Of a stretch of DNA of 64,000 nt, positions 54,121 to 61,971 are shown one piece after another; position 1 is the stretch's first letter; each line of letters starts with the position of its first letter. The position numbers and the translations under genes were made by a program. The notes beneath the pieces were generated by a model. The model saw only the letters and a program-made list of their open reading frames with translations. It was not told the origin of the DNA and did no database searches. Source of the DNA: Oceanobacillus indicireducens (GTDB lineage Bacteria > Bacillota > Bacilli > Bacillales > Amphibacillaceae). Where the stretch lies: NCBI RefSeq assembly GCF_014647195.1, contig NZ_BMOS01000009.1, positions 1-64,000 on the forward strand, written 5' to 3'.

Positions 54121-54393
54121 TTATTTAACAGCATCTTTAAGAGCTTTTCCTGGTTTGAACGCAGGTACTTTGCTTGCAGGGATTTCGATTTCTTCTCCAG
54201 TTTGTGGGTTACGGCCTTTACGTGCTGCACGGTCGCGCACCTCGAAGTTACCGAAACCGATCAATTGTACTTTTTCACCTTGTTTAAGTGAATCCATGAC
54301 AGTTTCAAATACAGCTTCAACTGCTTTTGTTGCGTCTTTCTTAGAAAGCTCAGTTTTCTCAGCTACTGCATTGATTAAATCAGTTTTGTTCAT
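54121..54393 (-). CDS. hbs: HU-family DNA-binding protein HBsu
   Basis: A 90-residue nucleoid protein that bends and compacts DNA as a dimer. [20 protein letters not shown] starts the chain. [20 protein letters not shown] and [20 protein letters not shown] form the beta arms that grip the minor groove. The ATG at 54393 has GGGAGGAGGTG upstream, a very strong site; the open frame extends further into the leader without meaning. It is monocistronic with its own promoter, structured leader and terminator. Confidence 0.97.
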   Translation of the reverse strand: MNKTDLINAVAEKTELSKKDATKAVEAVFETVMDSLKQGEKVQLIGFGNFEVRDRAARKGRNPQTGEEIEIPASKVPAFKPGKALKDAVK

Positions 54394-54461
54394 GACATTC
54401 ACCTCCTCCCGAAATGTTAAACTTGACAGTGTAACAAACAAAAACTACTTAATTCATTTGT

Positions 54462-54479
54462 TCACATCTTTGTCTCCTT
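54462..54479 (-). promoter_or_regulatory. Minimal start-stop reading frame (ATG TGA) in hbs leader
   Basis: On the minus strand AAGGAG is followed after 6 bases by ATG and immediately TGA. The spacing is ideal, so ribosomes should bind here although only one codon is read. It lies about 70 bases before the hbs start. A role in mRNA protection is likely by analogy with hbs leader studies in B. subtilis. Confidence 0.55.
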
Positions 54480-54485
54480 TTATAC

Positions 54486-54513
54486 CTTGTTACCAAAATC
54501 AATTAGTAACAAG
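54486..54513 (-). promoter_or_regulatory. Hairpin at 5' end of hbs mRNA
   Basis: CTTGTTAC (54486-54493) and GTAACAAG (54506-54513) form a perfect 8-bp stem at the predicted transcription start of hbs. A stem at the extreme 5' end usually slows 5' decay. Confidence 0.5.
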
Positions 54514-54517
54514 GCTA

Positions 54518-54546
54518 ATATTAAACGAATTCGCTTTGAAATTCAA
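54518..54546 (-). promoter_or_regulatory. hbs promoter
   Basis: On the minus strand TTGAAT (54546-54541) and TAATAT (54523-54518) are spaced by 17 bases, a good vegetative promoter. Transcription would begin near 54511. Confidence 0.65.
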
Positions 54547-54690
54547 CAATATATGCGCTTTTTCTGCATATTTTTTATAAAAACAGCTACTTCGCTCCAT
54601 TCGTCAGATATTTCAGATGTGAAAGCAGTTTTCATTTGAGTACCCTATACTATACCTATTCGACAAGGATTTCTATTTTCCTGCCGTCCA

Positions 54691-54719
54691 AAAATAAAAA
54701 GCAGCCTTTTTCAGCTGCT
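54691..54719 (-). terminator. Terminator after spoIVA
   Basis: AGCAGC (54700-54705) pairs with GCTGCT (54714-54719), followed by TTTTTATTTTT on the minus strand. The stem overlaps the spoIVA stop codon. Confidence 0.8.
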
Positions 54720-56196
54720 ATAAAATGATTGCCAATAATCCGCCCGATCCTTCATTGATGATGCGCTCTAATGTATCCTTCAGTTTATATCTGGCGTTTT
54801 CTGGCATTAATGAAATTTTTCCTTGAATACCTTCTCGTACAATTGAATTGAGAGATCTTCCGAATATATCCGATTCCCAGATAGATAATGGGTCGTCTTC
54901 AAAATCCTGCATTAAATATCTCACAAGTTCTTCACTTTGCTTCTCCGTCCCGATAATCGGTGCGAATTCTGATTCAACTTCGACTTTAATCATATGAATG
55001 GATGGAGCAACTGCTTTCAGTCTTACGCCAAATCTTGTACCTTGCCGGATAATTTCCGGTTCATCGAGGATCATATCTTGTACACTCGGAGCTGCAATTC
55101 CATAACCCGTCTGTTTTACCATCTGCAGGGCACTTGCAATCTGATCATATTCCCGTTTCGCATGGGTAAATTCCTGCATAAGTTCCAATAGATGGTCTTT
55201 CCCCCGGATTTCTTCACCAACAATTTCTTTTAATATTTCATCATACAATTCCGGCGGAGCGTGGAGATCAATTTCCGCAATTCCTTCTCCCATCTCCATA
55301 CCGGCTAAGTTTGCCTGGTCAATGTATTCATATTCTGAAAATGTTGCAACAATCTCATCGACATCTCTTAAACGTTTAATGTTCTTCACTGTTGTTTGAA
55401 TTGCGCTCTCATAATTCTCCCGCAGCCAATGCTCCTCTTTAAGGACCATCACCCAGCTTGGTAGATTTACATTCACCTCAAGTACAGGGAATTCAAACAA
55501 AGCTTCGCGGAGAACTTTATAAACATCTTGCTCTGTCATATTCTCCACACTGACAGCTACAACGGGGATATCATACTTCTCAGCTAACTCCGTTCTTAAA
55601 AATTCTGTTTCCGGGCTTGTCGGGCGAACGGAATTCACAACCATAATGAATGGTTTGCCAACATCCTTTAATTCCTCGATTACCTTTTCTTCAGCCTCTT
55701 CATAGTCCGAACGGGCAATCTCTCCAATTGTGCCATCGGTTGTTACGACAATTCCAATGGTAGAGTGTTCTTGGATTACTTTTCGCGTTCCAATCTCTGC
55801 CGCGTCATGGAATGGTATAGGTTCTTCATACCAAGGAGTGTGAATCATTCGTGGTCCATTTTCATCTTCAAATCCTTTTGCTCCTTCGACTGCATAACCG
55901 ACACAATCGACAAGCCGCACATTCACATCGAGACCTTGTTCTACATTGACGGTGACTGCTTGATTAGGGATGAACTTGGGCTCCGTTGTCATGATTGTTT
56001 TCCCTGCAGCGCTTTGGGGCAGTTCATCCATTGCTCTTGATCTGTCACTTTCATCGGTGATATTTGGCAGGACGACGAGTTCCATAAACCTTTTAATAAA
56101 TGTTGATTTTCCCGTACGGACAGCTCCGACTATTCCAAGATATATATCTCCGTTTGTCCGTTTAGAAATATCTTTAAAAATATCGATTTTCTCCAA
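54718..56196 (-). CDS. spoIVA: Spore coat morphogenetic ATPase SpoIVA
   Basis: A 492-residue ATPase that polymerises on the forespore surface and founds the spore coat basement layer. The Walker A motif GAVRTGKSTFIKRF lies at about residue 24, in the GTPase-like N-terminal domain. VRLVDCVGYAVEGAKG (Walker B region) and TDGTIGEIARSDYEEAEEKV follow. The conserved C-terminus ends GSGGLLAIIL and mediates anchoring. The length is exactly the family norm. The start is TTG with GGGAGGGA upstream. Its presence shows the organism forms endospores. Confidence 0.98.
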   Translation of the reverse strand: MEKIDIFKDISKRTNGDIYLGIVGAVRTGKSTFIKRFMELVVLPNITDESDRSRAMDELPQSAAGKTIMTTEPKFIPNQAVTVNVEQGLDVNVRLVDCVGYAVEGAKGFEDENGPRMIHTPWYEEPIPFHDAAEIGTRKVIQEHSTIGIVVTTDGTIGEIARSDYEEAEEKVIEELKDVGKPFIMVVNSVRPTSPETEFLRTELAEKYDIPVVAVSVENMTEQDVYKVLREALFEFPVLEVNVNLPSWVMVLKEEHWLRENYESAIQTTVKNIKRLRDVDEIVATFSEYEYIDQANLAGMEMGEGIAEIDLHAPPELYDEILKEIVGEEIRGKDHLLELMQEFTHAKREYDQIASALQMVKQTGYGIAAPSVQDMILDEPEIIRQGTRFGVRLKAVAPSIHMIKVEVESEFAPIIGTEKQSEELVRYLMQDFEDDPLSIWESDIFGRSLNSIVREGIQGKISLMPENARYKLKDTLERIINEGSGGLLAIIL

Positions 56197-56387
56197 AGAA
56201 ATCCCTCCCGATCCTAAAAACTATTAGAAATACAGCGGAATATTACTTGACATTACAAGTCTATGATGTTGTCCTAATAAAATATGCATGATTAATCAAT
56301 ACTAGAATGCATTTATATATCTTCCATTATTCTTCGCCTCCATGATATGAAAAGCTATTGGAAAACTAATATGTTATGGAAAACTCC

Positions 56388-56765
56388 AGATCCCCCACCC
56401 TCTCCTTCCGGGGGCACCTGACGAGCCTCGACGCGCAGAATCTGCACATGTAGGCATTGACCACATACAAGAGAGAGAATAGTCTGCCTCGTGGATAAGC
56501 CTGCTGAGGGCCTTCTCGATGCTTCTCATTCCGCAGAAGTCAGGAGGCGGCCGAGGCAAACTAAAGGTTCGCACTTTAATTTATACACTCAAAAAATTAG
56601 ACAGCCTAGCTAACATATCTTCCGGGAGCAGTCCGGATACCTTGAGACTCCTGCGGCAGGACTAGCCTAGGTAAGACCCTGCAGCATGCAAAGTGTGCGA
56701 GGAGTAACCTGACCGCCTGTGAAAAGGAGAGGTATCGGGACAGTGGATCTCCAGATAGAAAACCG
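56388..56765 (+). repeat. Decayed palindromic repeat, copy 4 (R4)
   Basis: A heavily diverged copy of the R1 element in R1 order. The recognisable part is module A at about 56628-56757: AGCAGTCCGGATACCTTGAG, ACTCCTGCGGCAGGA, a TAGGTAAGACCCTGCAG block, and a GAGAGGTATCGGGACAGTGG end. Module B, at about 56390-56560, is barely alignable. The terminal ends are lost. It lies between spoIVA and yphF and has no credible gene. Confidence 0.65.
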
Positions 56766-56792
56766 ATGATATATATCAATTAAAGCGAACAA

Positions 56793-56827
56793 TAAAAAAC
56801 CCTCGGAACAGTATATGTGCCGAGGGT
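56793..56827 (-). terminator. Terminator after yphF
   Basis: CCCTCGG (56800-56806) pairs with CCGAGGG (56820-56826), followed by TTTTTTA on the minus strand. It lies 28 bases after the yphF stop. Confidence 0.85.
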
Positions 56828-56854
56828 GTTGGTTTATGCATGTTTTTTTGGAGG

Positions 56855-57583
56855 CTATTCCTCCTCCATCATTAAGACCGGTTCTCCGTCTTTTACCGTG
56901 TAAGGAAGCGAATAGGCTGGTGCAAAGGGAGTGTGGTCGGTTAAGAGATAACGGATGTCGTCTCCCTCTTCATAGTCATGATCATATTCGTCTAACGCTT
57001 GCTGTAAGTCAATCCGGTAGTCTACATATAAGTTTCCTTCCACATCCATAATAATCGGCAAGTTCTCCTGACTATACGGACTTACGACAGTCGGCGGTTC
57101 ATCTAGTTTCAATTTCTCATGATCGATGAGATAAATACCATCTTCTACCTTTTCACCAAAAGCCGGGTATGTATGTTCATCACGAAATGTATTCATTCGA
57201 ATATTAACACTGCGGATGGCTTCCGTAATTCTTAAATCAATCACTTTAACAGTTGGATCAACTTCTGGATTAATTAAAATATATTGATAATAGCCACCAT
57301 TTTCAAAAGCGTTGCCTGGGATTTCTGCAATCGCATTGTGCTCCTTCAACAAGTTAAAATCTATTAAATATTTCTCAAAAATTGGTGTGTCGCTCGGTTT
57401 CGTGCGAATTGGCACGAGGCCATCCGTCTGTTCTTGATAAGTATTTACGGCAGACTGGACTGTTTCAAGCTGTGTAGCATGCGGTACTTGATTCTCTACT
57501 CGTTCACTGTCCGGGTACAGGCAGCCCGCAAGCAGGACGAAGGAGAAGGCAAGTACGGCTATTTTTATGTATGAAGCTTTCAC
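56855..57583 (-). CDS. yphF: YphF-like lipoprotein
   Basis: A 242-residue lipoprotein. The signal peptide IAVLAFSFVLLAGC carries the lipobox LLAGC, with lipidated Cys at about residue 21. The outer domain has THAT-like ATQLETVQSAVNTYQEQTDG, GLVPIRTKPSDTPIFEKYLI and a very acidic C-terminus. It matches the YphF family found next to spoIVA in Bacillus. The function is unknown. GTG start with GGAGGG upstream, 19 bases after yphE. Confidence 0.88.
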   Translation of the reverse strand: MKASYIKIAVLAFSFVLLAGCLYPDSERVENQVPHATQLETVQSAVNTYQEQTDGLVPIRTKPSDTPIFEKYLIDFNLLKEHNAIAEIPGNAFENGGYYQYILINPEVDPTVKVIDLRITEAIRSVNIRMNTFRDEHTYPAFGEKVEDGIYLIDHEKLKLDEPPTVVSPYSQENLPIIMDVEGNLYVDYRIDLQQALDEYDHDYEEGDDIRYLLTDHTPFAPAYSLPYTVKDGEPVLMMEEE

Positions 57584-57601
57584 TTTTTACCCTCCTGATA
57601 A

Positions 57602-57799
57602 CTATCTTGTAGGACCTGTAAACACGACAAAAAGAATAATCAGTGCACCGGATACTAAGCTGAAATAGGCAAGTAAAGAAACGATTCCCGCTATCCAGCC
57701 CTTTAATTTTTGTCTGCTTAACCAGATCAGACCCATTGCTAAAAATAATAAAATCATCCCCGCAAACGATACGTACATTTTAAACATGGATATGCTCAT
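57602..57799 (-). CDS. yphE: YphE-like small membrane protein (DUF2768)
   Basis: A 65-residue membrane protein with two transmembrane helices (about 8-26 and 35-60) joined by a basic SRQKLKGW loop. It belongs to the DUF2768/YphE family seen only in spore formers, next to yphF and spoIVA. Function unknown. GGGGTGAAAT precedes the ATG. It shares a unit with yphF. Confidence 0.82.
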   Translation of the reverse strand: MSISMFKMYVSFAGMILLFLAMGLIWLSRQKLKGWIAGIVSLLAYFSLVSGALIILFVVFTGPTR

Positions 57800-57892
57800 T
57801 TTATTTCACCCCTAATTTATAGAATCTGCTTAGGAACACCACATATTATACCATAAGCAATTCATATAATTATATCAAGATGTATAAGCTTG

Positions 57893-57930
57893 TAAAAAAA
57901 ACCGGAACAGAGGGGGCCGCTCCGTTCCGG
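57893..57930 (-). terminator. Terminator after spoVIF
   Basis: CCGGAAC (57902-57908) pairs with GTTCCGG (57924-57930), with inner GAG/CTC pairs, followed by a long T run on the minus strand. It lies about 100 bases after the stop; the intervening stretch shows no gene. Confidence 0.88.
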
Positions 57931-58032
57931 GTGACTAGATAATACCCTTGCAGACTCTATCCACGAATGCTTGTGCGATTTATTGTATGCGAGAATGCAA
58001 CGTTCTGTATCCTCATCTGCCTACTGACCTAA

Positions 58033-58293
58033 TTAATTATCGAATAAATTATTCATGGTTTGAGGATTCATTGGAACTTTATTCTTAACAATTGCTTCTA
58101 CGATCTTATCCTCTTTATCCTTGGAAACAGGTTTGTTCGCTAATCTAGATAAGCGTTGGATAAGTTCGCGGACCGTTTTTTCATCAGAAAAGTCAGCGTG
58201 TTTTACGGAATCTGCCACCTGGTAAATCTCCTCAGGGGATATGTTCGCTTTTTGATTGATTTTATCGAACATGCCTTTTTGAAAATTATTCAC
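58033..58293 (-). CDS. spoVIF: Stage VI sporulation protein F (SpoVIF) family
   Basis: An 86-residue charged helical protein. It has FDKINQKANISPEEIYQVAD, SVKHADFSDEKTVRELIQRL and a KVPMNPQTMNNLFD end, which match the SpoVIF (YjcC) family required for spore coat assembly and stability in B. subtilis. GTG start with GGAGGAAATG upstream. In B. subtilis spoVIF lies elsewhere, but its place here between spoIVA/yphF and gpsA fits a sporulation group. Confidence 0.85.
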   Translation of the reverse strand: MNNFQKGMFDKINQKANISPEEIYQVADSVKHADFSDEKTVRELIQRLSRLANKPVSKDKEDKIVEAIVKNKVPMNPQTMNNLFDN

Positions 58294-58356
58294 TACATTT
58301 CCTCCTTGATTCTTTATTTCAACATAGTATATGCAAGGAGAAAGAATGCGTGTGAA

Positions 58357-59391
58357 TCAGGAGTACAGATCCTTAAGCATCTGATCAAGTCCGGCCATCT
58401 CTTCACGCTTGTCTCTTGTCATCAATTGAGTGACCGCATCTTTAGGATTTTTATTTTCAAAAAGAATCTGGTAAATCCCTGAAGTGATCGGCATTTCAAC
58501 CGCTTGTTCTTCAGCAATCTGATACGCGGCCTTAACTGTACGCACCCCTTCAACAACCATGCCCATTTCACTTAGGACATCATCAAGCTGGTGTCCTTTA
58601 CCCAGCAAGTTTCCAGCACGCCAGTTCCTGCTATGGACACTTGTACACGTAACAATCAAGTCACCAACACCGGATAATCCTAAGAAACTAATCGGGTTCG
58701 CTCCTAGCGATGTTCCTAATCGGGTAATTTCAGCAAGTCCTCTTGTGATAAGGGCTGATTTAGCATTGTCACCATACCCCAACCCATCTGAGATACCTGC
58801 GCCTAGGGCGATAATATTCTTTAATGCTCCGCCTAATTCAAGCCCTAACACATCTTGACTTGTATACACTCTAAATGTATCACTATTGAATAGATTTTGA
58901 GCATGTTTACTCTTCTCTGGATTCTTCGCCGCAACTGTTACCGTTGTCGGGTGTCGCAATGCAACTTCTTCAGCATGGCTTGGACCCGATAGAACAACGA
59001 TATCGTCGGAAGGATATTCCGGAAATTCTTCAACAATCATTTCCGATACGCGCTTCAATGTAACGGGCTCAATTCCTTTCGTTGCGTGAATGATCGTTGC
59101 TCCGTCCGGTAAGACATGTTGTAAAGAACGGGTCACTTCCCGGATTGCCTTTGCTGGAACAACAATTAAGACAGCCTCCGTTCCCTTCACTGCCTCATTT
59201 AAGTCAGAGAAGGCTTGGATTCCTTCAGGTAATTCTACATCTAAATATCTTTCATTGCGCTTTGTATTGTTAATCGCTTCAGCTTGCTCCGCCCGGTGGC
59301 TCCACAATCTTACGGAATGACCATTATCAGCTAAAACGATACTTAAGGCGGTCCCCCAGCTTCCTGCACCTAACACTGCAATTTTTTTCAT
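58357..59391 (-). CDS. gpsA: Glycerol-3-phosphate dehydrogenase [NAD(P)+]
   Basis: A 344-residue enzyme that reduces dihydroxyacetone phosphate to sn-glycerol-3-phosphate for phospholipids. The NAD fold has IAVLGAGSWGTALSIVLADN. The catalytic Lys is in GGALKNIIALGAGISDGLGYG (about 190). VLSGPSHAEEVALRHPT and STSVHSRN-like CTSVHSRNWRAG are intact, and VEMPITSGIYQILFEN is near the end. GAGGAGAAAG precedes the ATG. It lies 15 bases after der, as in B. subtilis. Confidence 0.97.
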   Translation of the reverse strand: MKKIAVLGAGSWGTALSIVLADNGHSVRLWSHRAEQAEAINNTKRNERYLDVELPEGIQAFSDLNEAVKGTEAVLIVVPAKAIREVTRSLQHVLPDGATIIHATKGIEPVTLKRVSEMIVEEFPEYPSDDIVVLSGPSHAEEVALRHPTTVTVAAKNPEKSKHAQNLFNSDTFRVYTSQDVLGLELGGALKNIIALGAGISDGLGYGDNAKSALITRGLAEITRLGTSLGANPISFLGLSGVGDLIVTCTSVHSRNWRAGNLLGKGHQLDDVLSEMGMVVEGVRTVKAAYQIAEEQAVEMPITSGIYQILFENKNPKDAVTQLMTRDKREEMAGLDQMLKDLYS

Positions 59392-59406
59392 ATAACTTTC
59401 TCCTCT

Positions 59407-60717
59407 CTACTGACGTCTTCTTACAAAAATGTTGATCGGTGTGCCAGTATAGTCAATCGCTTCCCTAATTTTATTTTCTAAAAATCGCTTATACGAGAAA
59501 TGCATTAACTCCGGATCATTAACAAAGATTACAAAGGAAGGGGGCTTCACAGAAACCTGTGTCGCATAGAGAACCTTCAAACGCTTCCCTTTAAATGTCG
59601 GAGTTGGGTTCACCGCAATTGCATCCATAATCACATCGTTCAACAAATTGGTAGGTATCCGTTTTGCATGGTTCTCACTGACCATTTTAACAACTGGAAG
59701 CAATGTGTGCAGTCGCTTTTTCGTCTCCGCAGATAAAAATACAATCGGTGCGTAATCCAAAAATTGAAACTGCGTTCGGATGTCCTCTTCGAATTTCTGC
59801 ATTGCCTTTTGATCAGATTCGACGGTATCCCATTTATTAACTACAATGACAACTGCCCGTCCTTCTTCATGGGCATAACCAGCTACTCGTTTATCCTGTT
59901 CAATGATTCCAGTTTCAGCATCAATCAAGACAAGGGCAACGTCCGCCCTTTCAATCGCCTTTAAAGTCCGCAGCACACTATATTTCTCCGTCGTCTCATA
60001 TACTTTCCCGCGTTTTCGCATACCTGCCGTATCGATGATGACATAGTCCTGTCCATCCCTAGTGAATGGAGTATCAACCGCATCTCGTGTCGTCCCTTCC
60101 ATATTACTTACGATGACACGGTCTTCATTTAAGAGTGCATTTACTAAGGAGGACTTACCGACATTCGGCCGCCCGATTACACTGAAGTAAATCGTTTCAT
60201 CATCATCTTCTGGTTCTTCTTCTGGAGGAAAATGGCGAATCACTTCATCCAGTAAATCACCAAGACCGAGACCATGGGCGCCTGAAATAGGAAAGGGCTC
60301 TCCAAATCCAAGAGAATAATATTCGTAAATAGTTTCTTGCATCTCTGGATTATCTATTTTATTCACACCTAAAACAATCGGTTTATTGGATTTAAATAAT
60401 AGTTTAGCAACTTCCTCATCCGCTCCAGTGATTCCTTCTTTACCATTTACTAGAAAAATAATAACATCTGCCTCATCGATTGCAATTTCGGCTTGTTGGC
60501 GCATTTGAACAAGCAATGGTTCGTCGCCCGCTTCAATTCCTCCTGTATCGATGAGATTAAATTCTCTATTCAGCCATTCCGCTTGCGAATAGATCCGGTC
60601 TCTTGTAACACCGGGAATATCTTCTACAATTGAAATTCTTTCACCGACTAATCGGTTAAATATCGTTGATTTGCCTACATTAGGTCTTCCAACTATTGCA
60701 ACTACTGATTTTCTCAT
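59407..60717 (-). CDS. der: Ribosome-assembly GTPase Der (EngA)
   Basis: A 436-residue protein with two tandem GTPase domains and a C-terminal KH-like domain, needed for 50S assembly. G domain 1 has [28 protein letters not shown] and NKID. G domain 2 (from about 175) has [28 protein letters not shown] and NKWD. The KH-like end contains [17 protein letters not shown] and [20 protein letters not shown]. It lies upstream of gpsA and downstream of the YIEGIA pair. Confidence 0.97.
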   Translation of the reverse strand: MRKSVVAIVGRPNVGKSTIFNRLVGERISIVEDIPGVTRDRIYSQAEWLNREFNLIDTGGIEAGDEPLLVQMRQQAEIAIDEADVIIFLVNGKEGITGADEEVAKLLFKSNKPIVLGVNKIDNPEMQETIYEYYSLGFGEPFPISGAHGLGLGDLLDEVIRHFPPEEEPEDDDETIYFSVIGRPNVGKSSLVNALLNEDRVIVSNMEGTTRDAVDTPFTRDGQDYVIIDTAGMRKRGKVYETTEKYSVLRTLKAIERADVALVLIDAETGIIEQDKRVAGYAHEEGRAVVIVVNKWDTVESDQKAMQKFEEDIRTQFQFLDYAPIVFLSAETKKRLHTLLPVVKMVSENHAKRIPTNLLNDVIMDAIAVNPTPTFKGKRLKVLYATQVSVKPPSFVIFVNDPELMHFSYKRFLENKIREAIDYTGTPINIFVRRRQ

Positions 60718-60801
60718 GAAAGGAACTTCCCTTCTACAACATACTTTATTACTTCATTCATTCTAGCAAAATCAACTCATATAAACAATTTTTAACCGAA
60801 A

Positions 60802-60990
60802 TCAATGTTTTACAATGATGTACAATTCCTCACTTAATGAATGAACAATTCCATCTGTTATCGCTTCTAGATTGGCAGCGAACGTTTCCATTTCCTGCTT
60901 TGATTCACAAATAAAGATTGGTGCGCCTCCATTAACTTTCGACGGGTTTGTTGTAATGACAGCAAGTACCGCTTTTTCGATATTCATCAT
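60802..60990 (-). CDS. Capping complex subunit for YIEGIA
   Basis: A 62-residue protein with a ferredoxin-like strand-helix pattern (EKAVLAVITTNPSKVNGGAP, IFICESKQEMETFAANLEAI, then HSLSEELYIIVK). It matches the small family named for its partnership with YIEGIA membrane proteins. The first ATG overlaps the stop of the upstream YIEGIA gene (an ATG one codon later is possible), so the two are translationally coupled and likely made in equal amounts. Presumed forespore role. Confidence 0.8.
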   Translation of the reverse strand: MMNIEKAVLAVITTNPSKVNGGAPIFICESKQEMETFAANLEAITDGIVHSLSEELYIIVKH

Positions 60991-61880
60991 TCATCCCTCA
61001 TTTCATGATGGGCTTTTGACTCGGAAGGCATTCGGATGGCAGTTTCTAGGATTGGAACTGCACCAATAATCCTAATGGCAAGATCAATATCACGATTTTG
61101 CGGGAGAATAAACATCCCGATTCTCCCGTCATTCAAATCCCGCTTCATGATCGGGGTTAAAGCAGGTGTTCCCGAATCACGAAAAACTCCAAGGGAAACG
61201 GACACATCGTGAAGCATTGCTTGTCGCTGCCCTAAATTGGCTAGTGTCTGCACGACATTCCGGTTTTTCGGATAGATGATGAATCCGGCACCGTATTTCA
61301 ATATTTCTTCACGTCTTTCTTTTAACCCAATATTCATAATATAAATATTATCAACATACAAACCCGCACCATCAAACTTCAATGGGGTATATTCGATATT
61401 AGCGATGCTTTTAATCGTTTTTCCACTCATTAGGCGTAACGATAGAAGGACGGAAACAACACCTCCAACGATCGCAATCGGAAGGCCGAAATAAATATAC
61501 AATACTGTAGAAATAAGCGCCGTGAAAATACAAAGATAATTTCTGCTTTCAAATGAAATTGCGATCCCTTCAATATACGCTTTCCCACGAGGGACAAGCT
61601 CCAAGGGATCAATCTCAGTCAATGTATTCCTTTCCATATTACGTACATCCCGAAATTGCGTGGCGGCAACCGTTAGTAACGTAACTGCCGTATATTCTCG
61701 CTCAATTAAAGCAGGAACTGCAATCGCCCCTAAAGAAGCCGCAATAAATCCAAGGGAAACGTGAATGATTTTCCCGTGAAGATAGGTTGGATACTGTCTA
61801 TAATCAGTTCTCAACATTAGAATCCTTGCCATCGTACCGACAAACACGCCAAATAAAATGGCATACTTATATTCGTCCAT
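60987..61880 (-). CDS. YIEGIA-family membrane protein
   Basis: A 297-residue membrane protein of spore formers, recognised by KAYIEGIAISFESRNYLCIF, which contains the name-giving YIEGIA. It has about six hydrophobic segments, including ILFGVFVGTMARILML and IFTALISTVLYIYFGLPIAI. A cytosolic C-terminal part (LKERREEILKYGAGFIIYPK, then DGRIGMFILPQNRDIDLAIR) has an ACT-like strand pattern. The start at 61880 has AAGGAGTGAG upstream. It resembles B. subtilis yphB in position. The biochemical role is unknown to me. Confidence 0.85.
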   Translation of the reverse strand: MDEYKYAILFGVFVGTMARILMLRTDYRQYPTYLHGKIIHVSLGFIAASLGAIAVPALIEREYTAVTLLTVAATQFRDVRNMERNTLTEIDPLELVPRGKAYIEGIAISFESRNYLCIFTALISTVLYIYFGLPIAIVGGVVSVLLSLRLMSGKTIKSIANIEYTPLKFDGAGLYVDNIYIMNIGLKERREEILKYGAGFIIYPKNRNVVQTLANLGQRQAMLHDVSVSLGVFRDSGTPALTPIMKRDLNDGRIGMFILPQNRDIDLAIRIIGAVPILETAIRMPSESKAHHEMRDE

Positions 61881-61934
61881 ATTCTCACTCCTTGGCATTC
61901 AGTCTGCCAAAAAAGCGAGTCTGGTATACACCAA

Positions 61935-61966
61935 GAAAAAGGTCCTCCTTTCGCAGGAAGACCTTT
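61935..61966 (-). terminator. Terminator after rpsA
   Basis: A 12-bp stem with one mismatch (61938-61949 with 61955-61966) and loop TTCGC are followed by TTTCTTGG on the minus strand, 6 bases past the rpsA stop. Confidence 0.85.
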
Positions 61967-61971
61967 CATTA

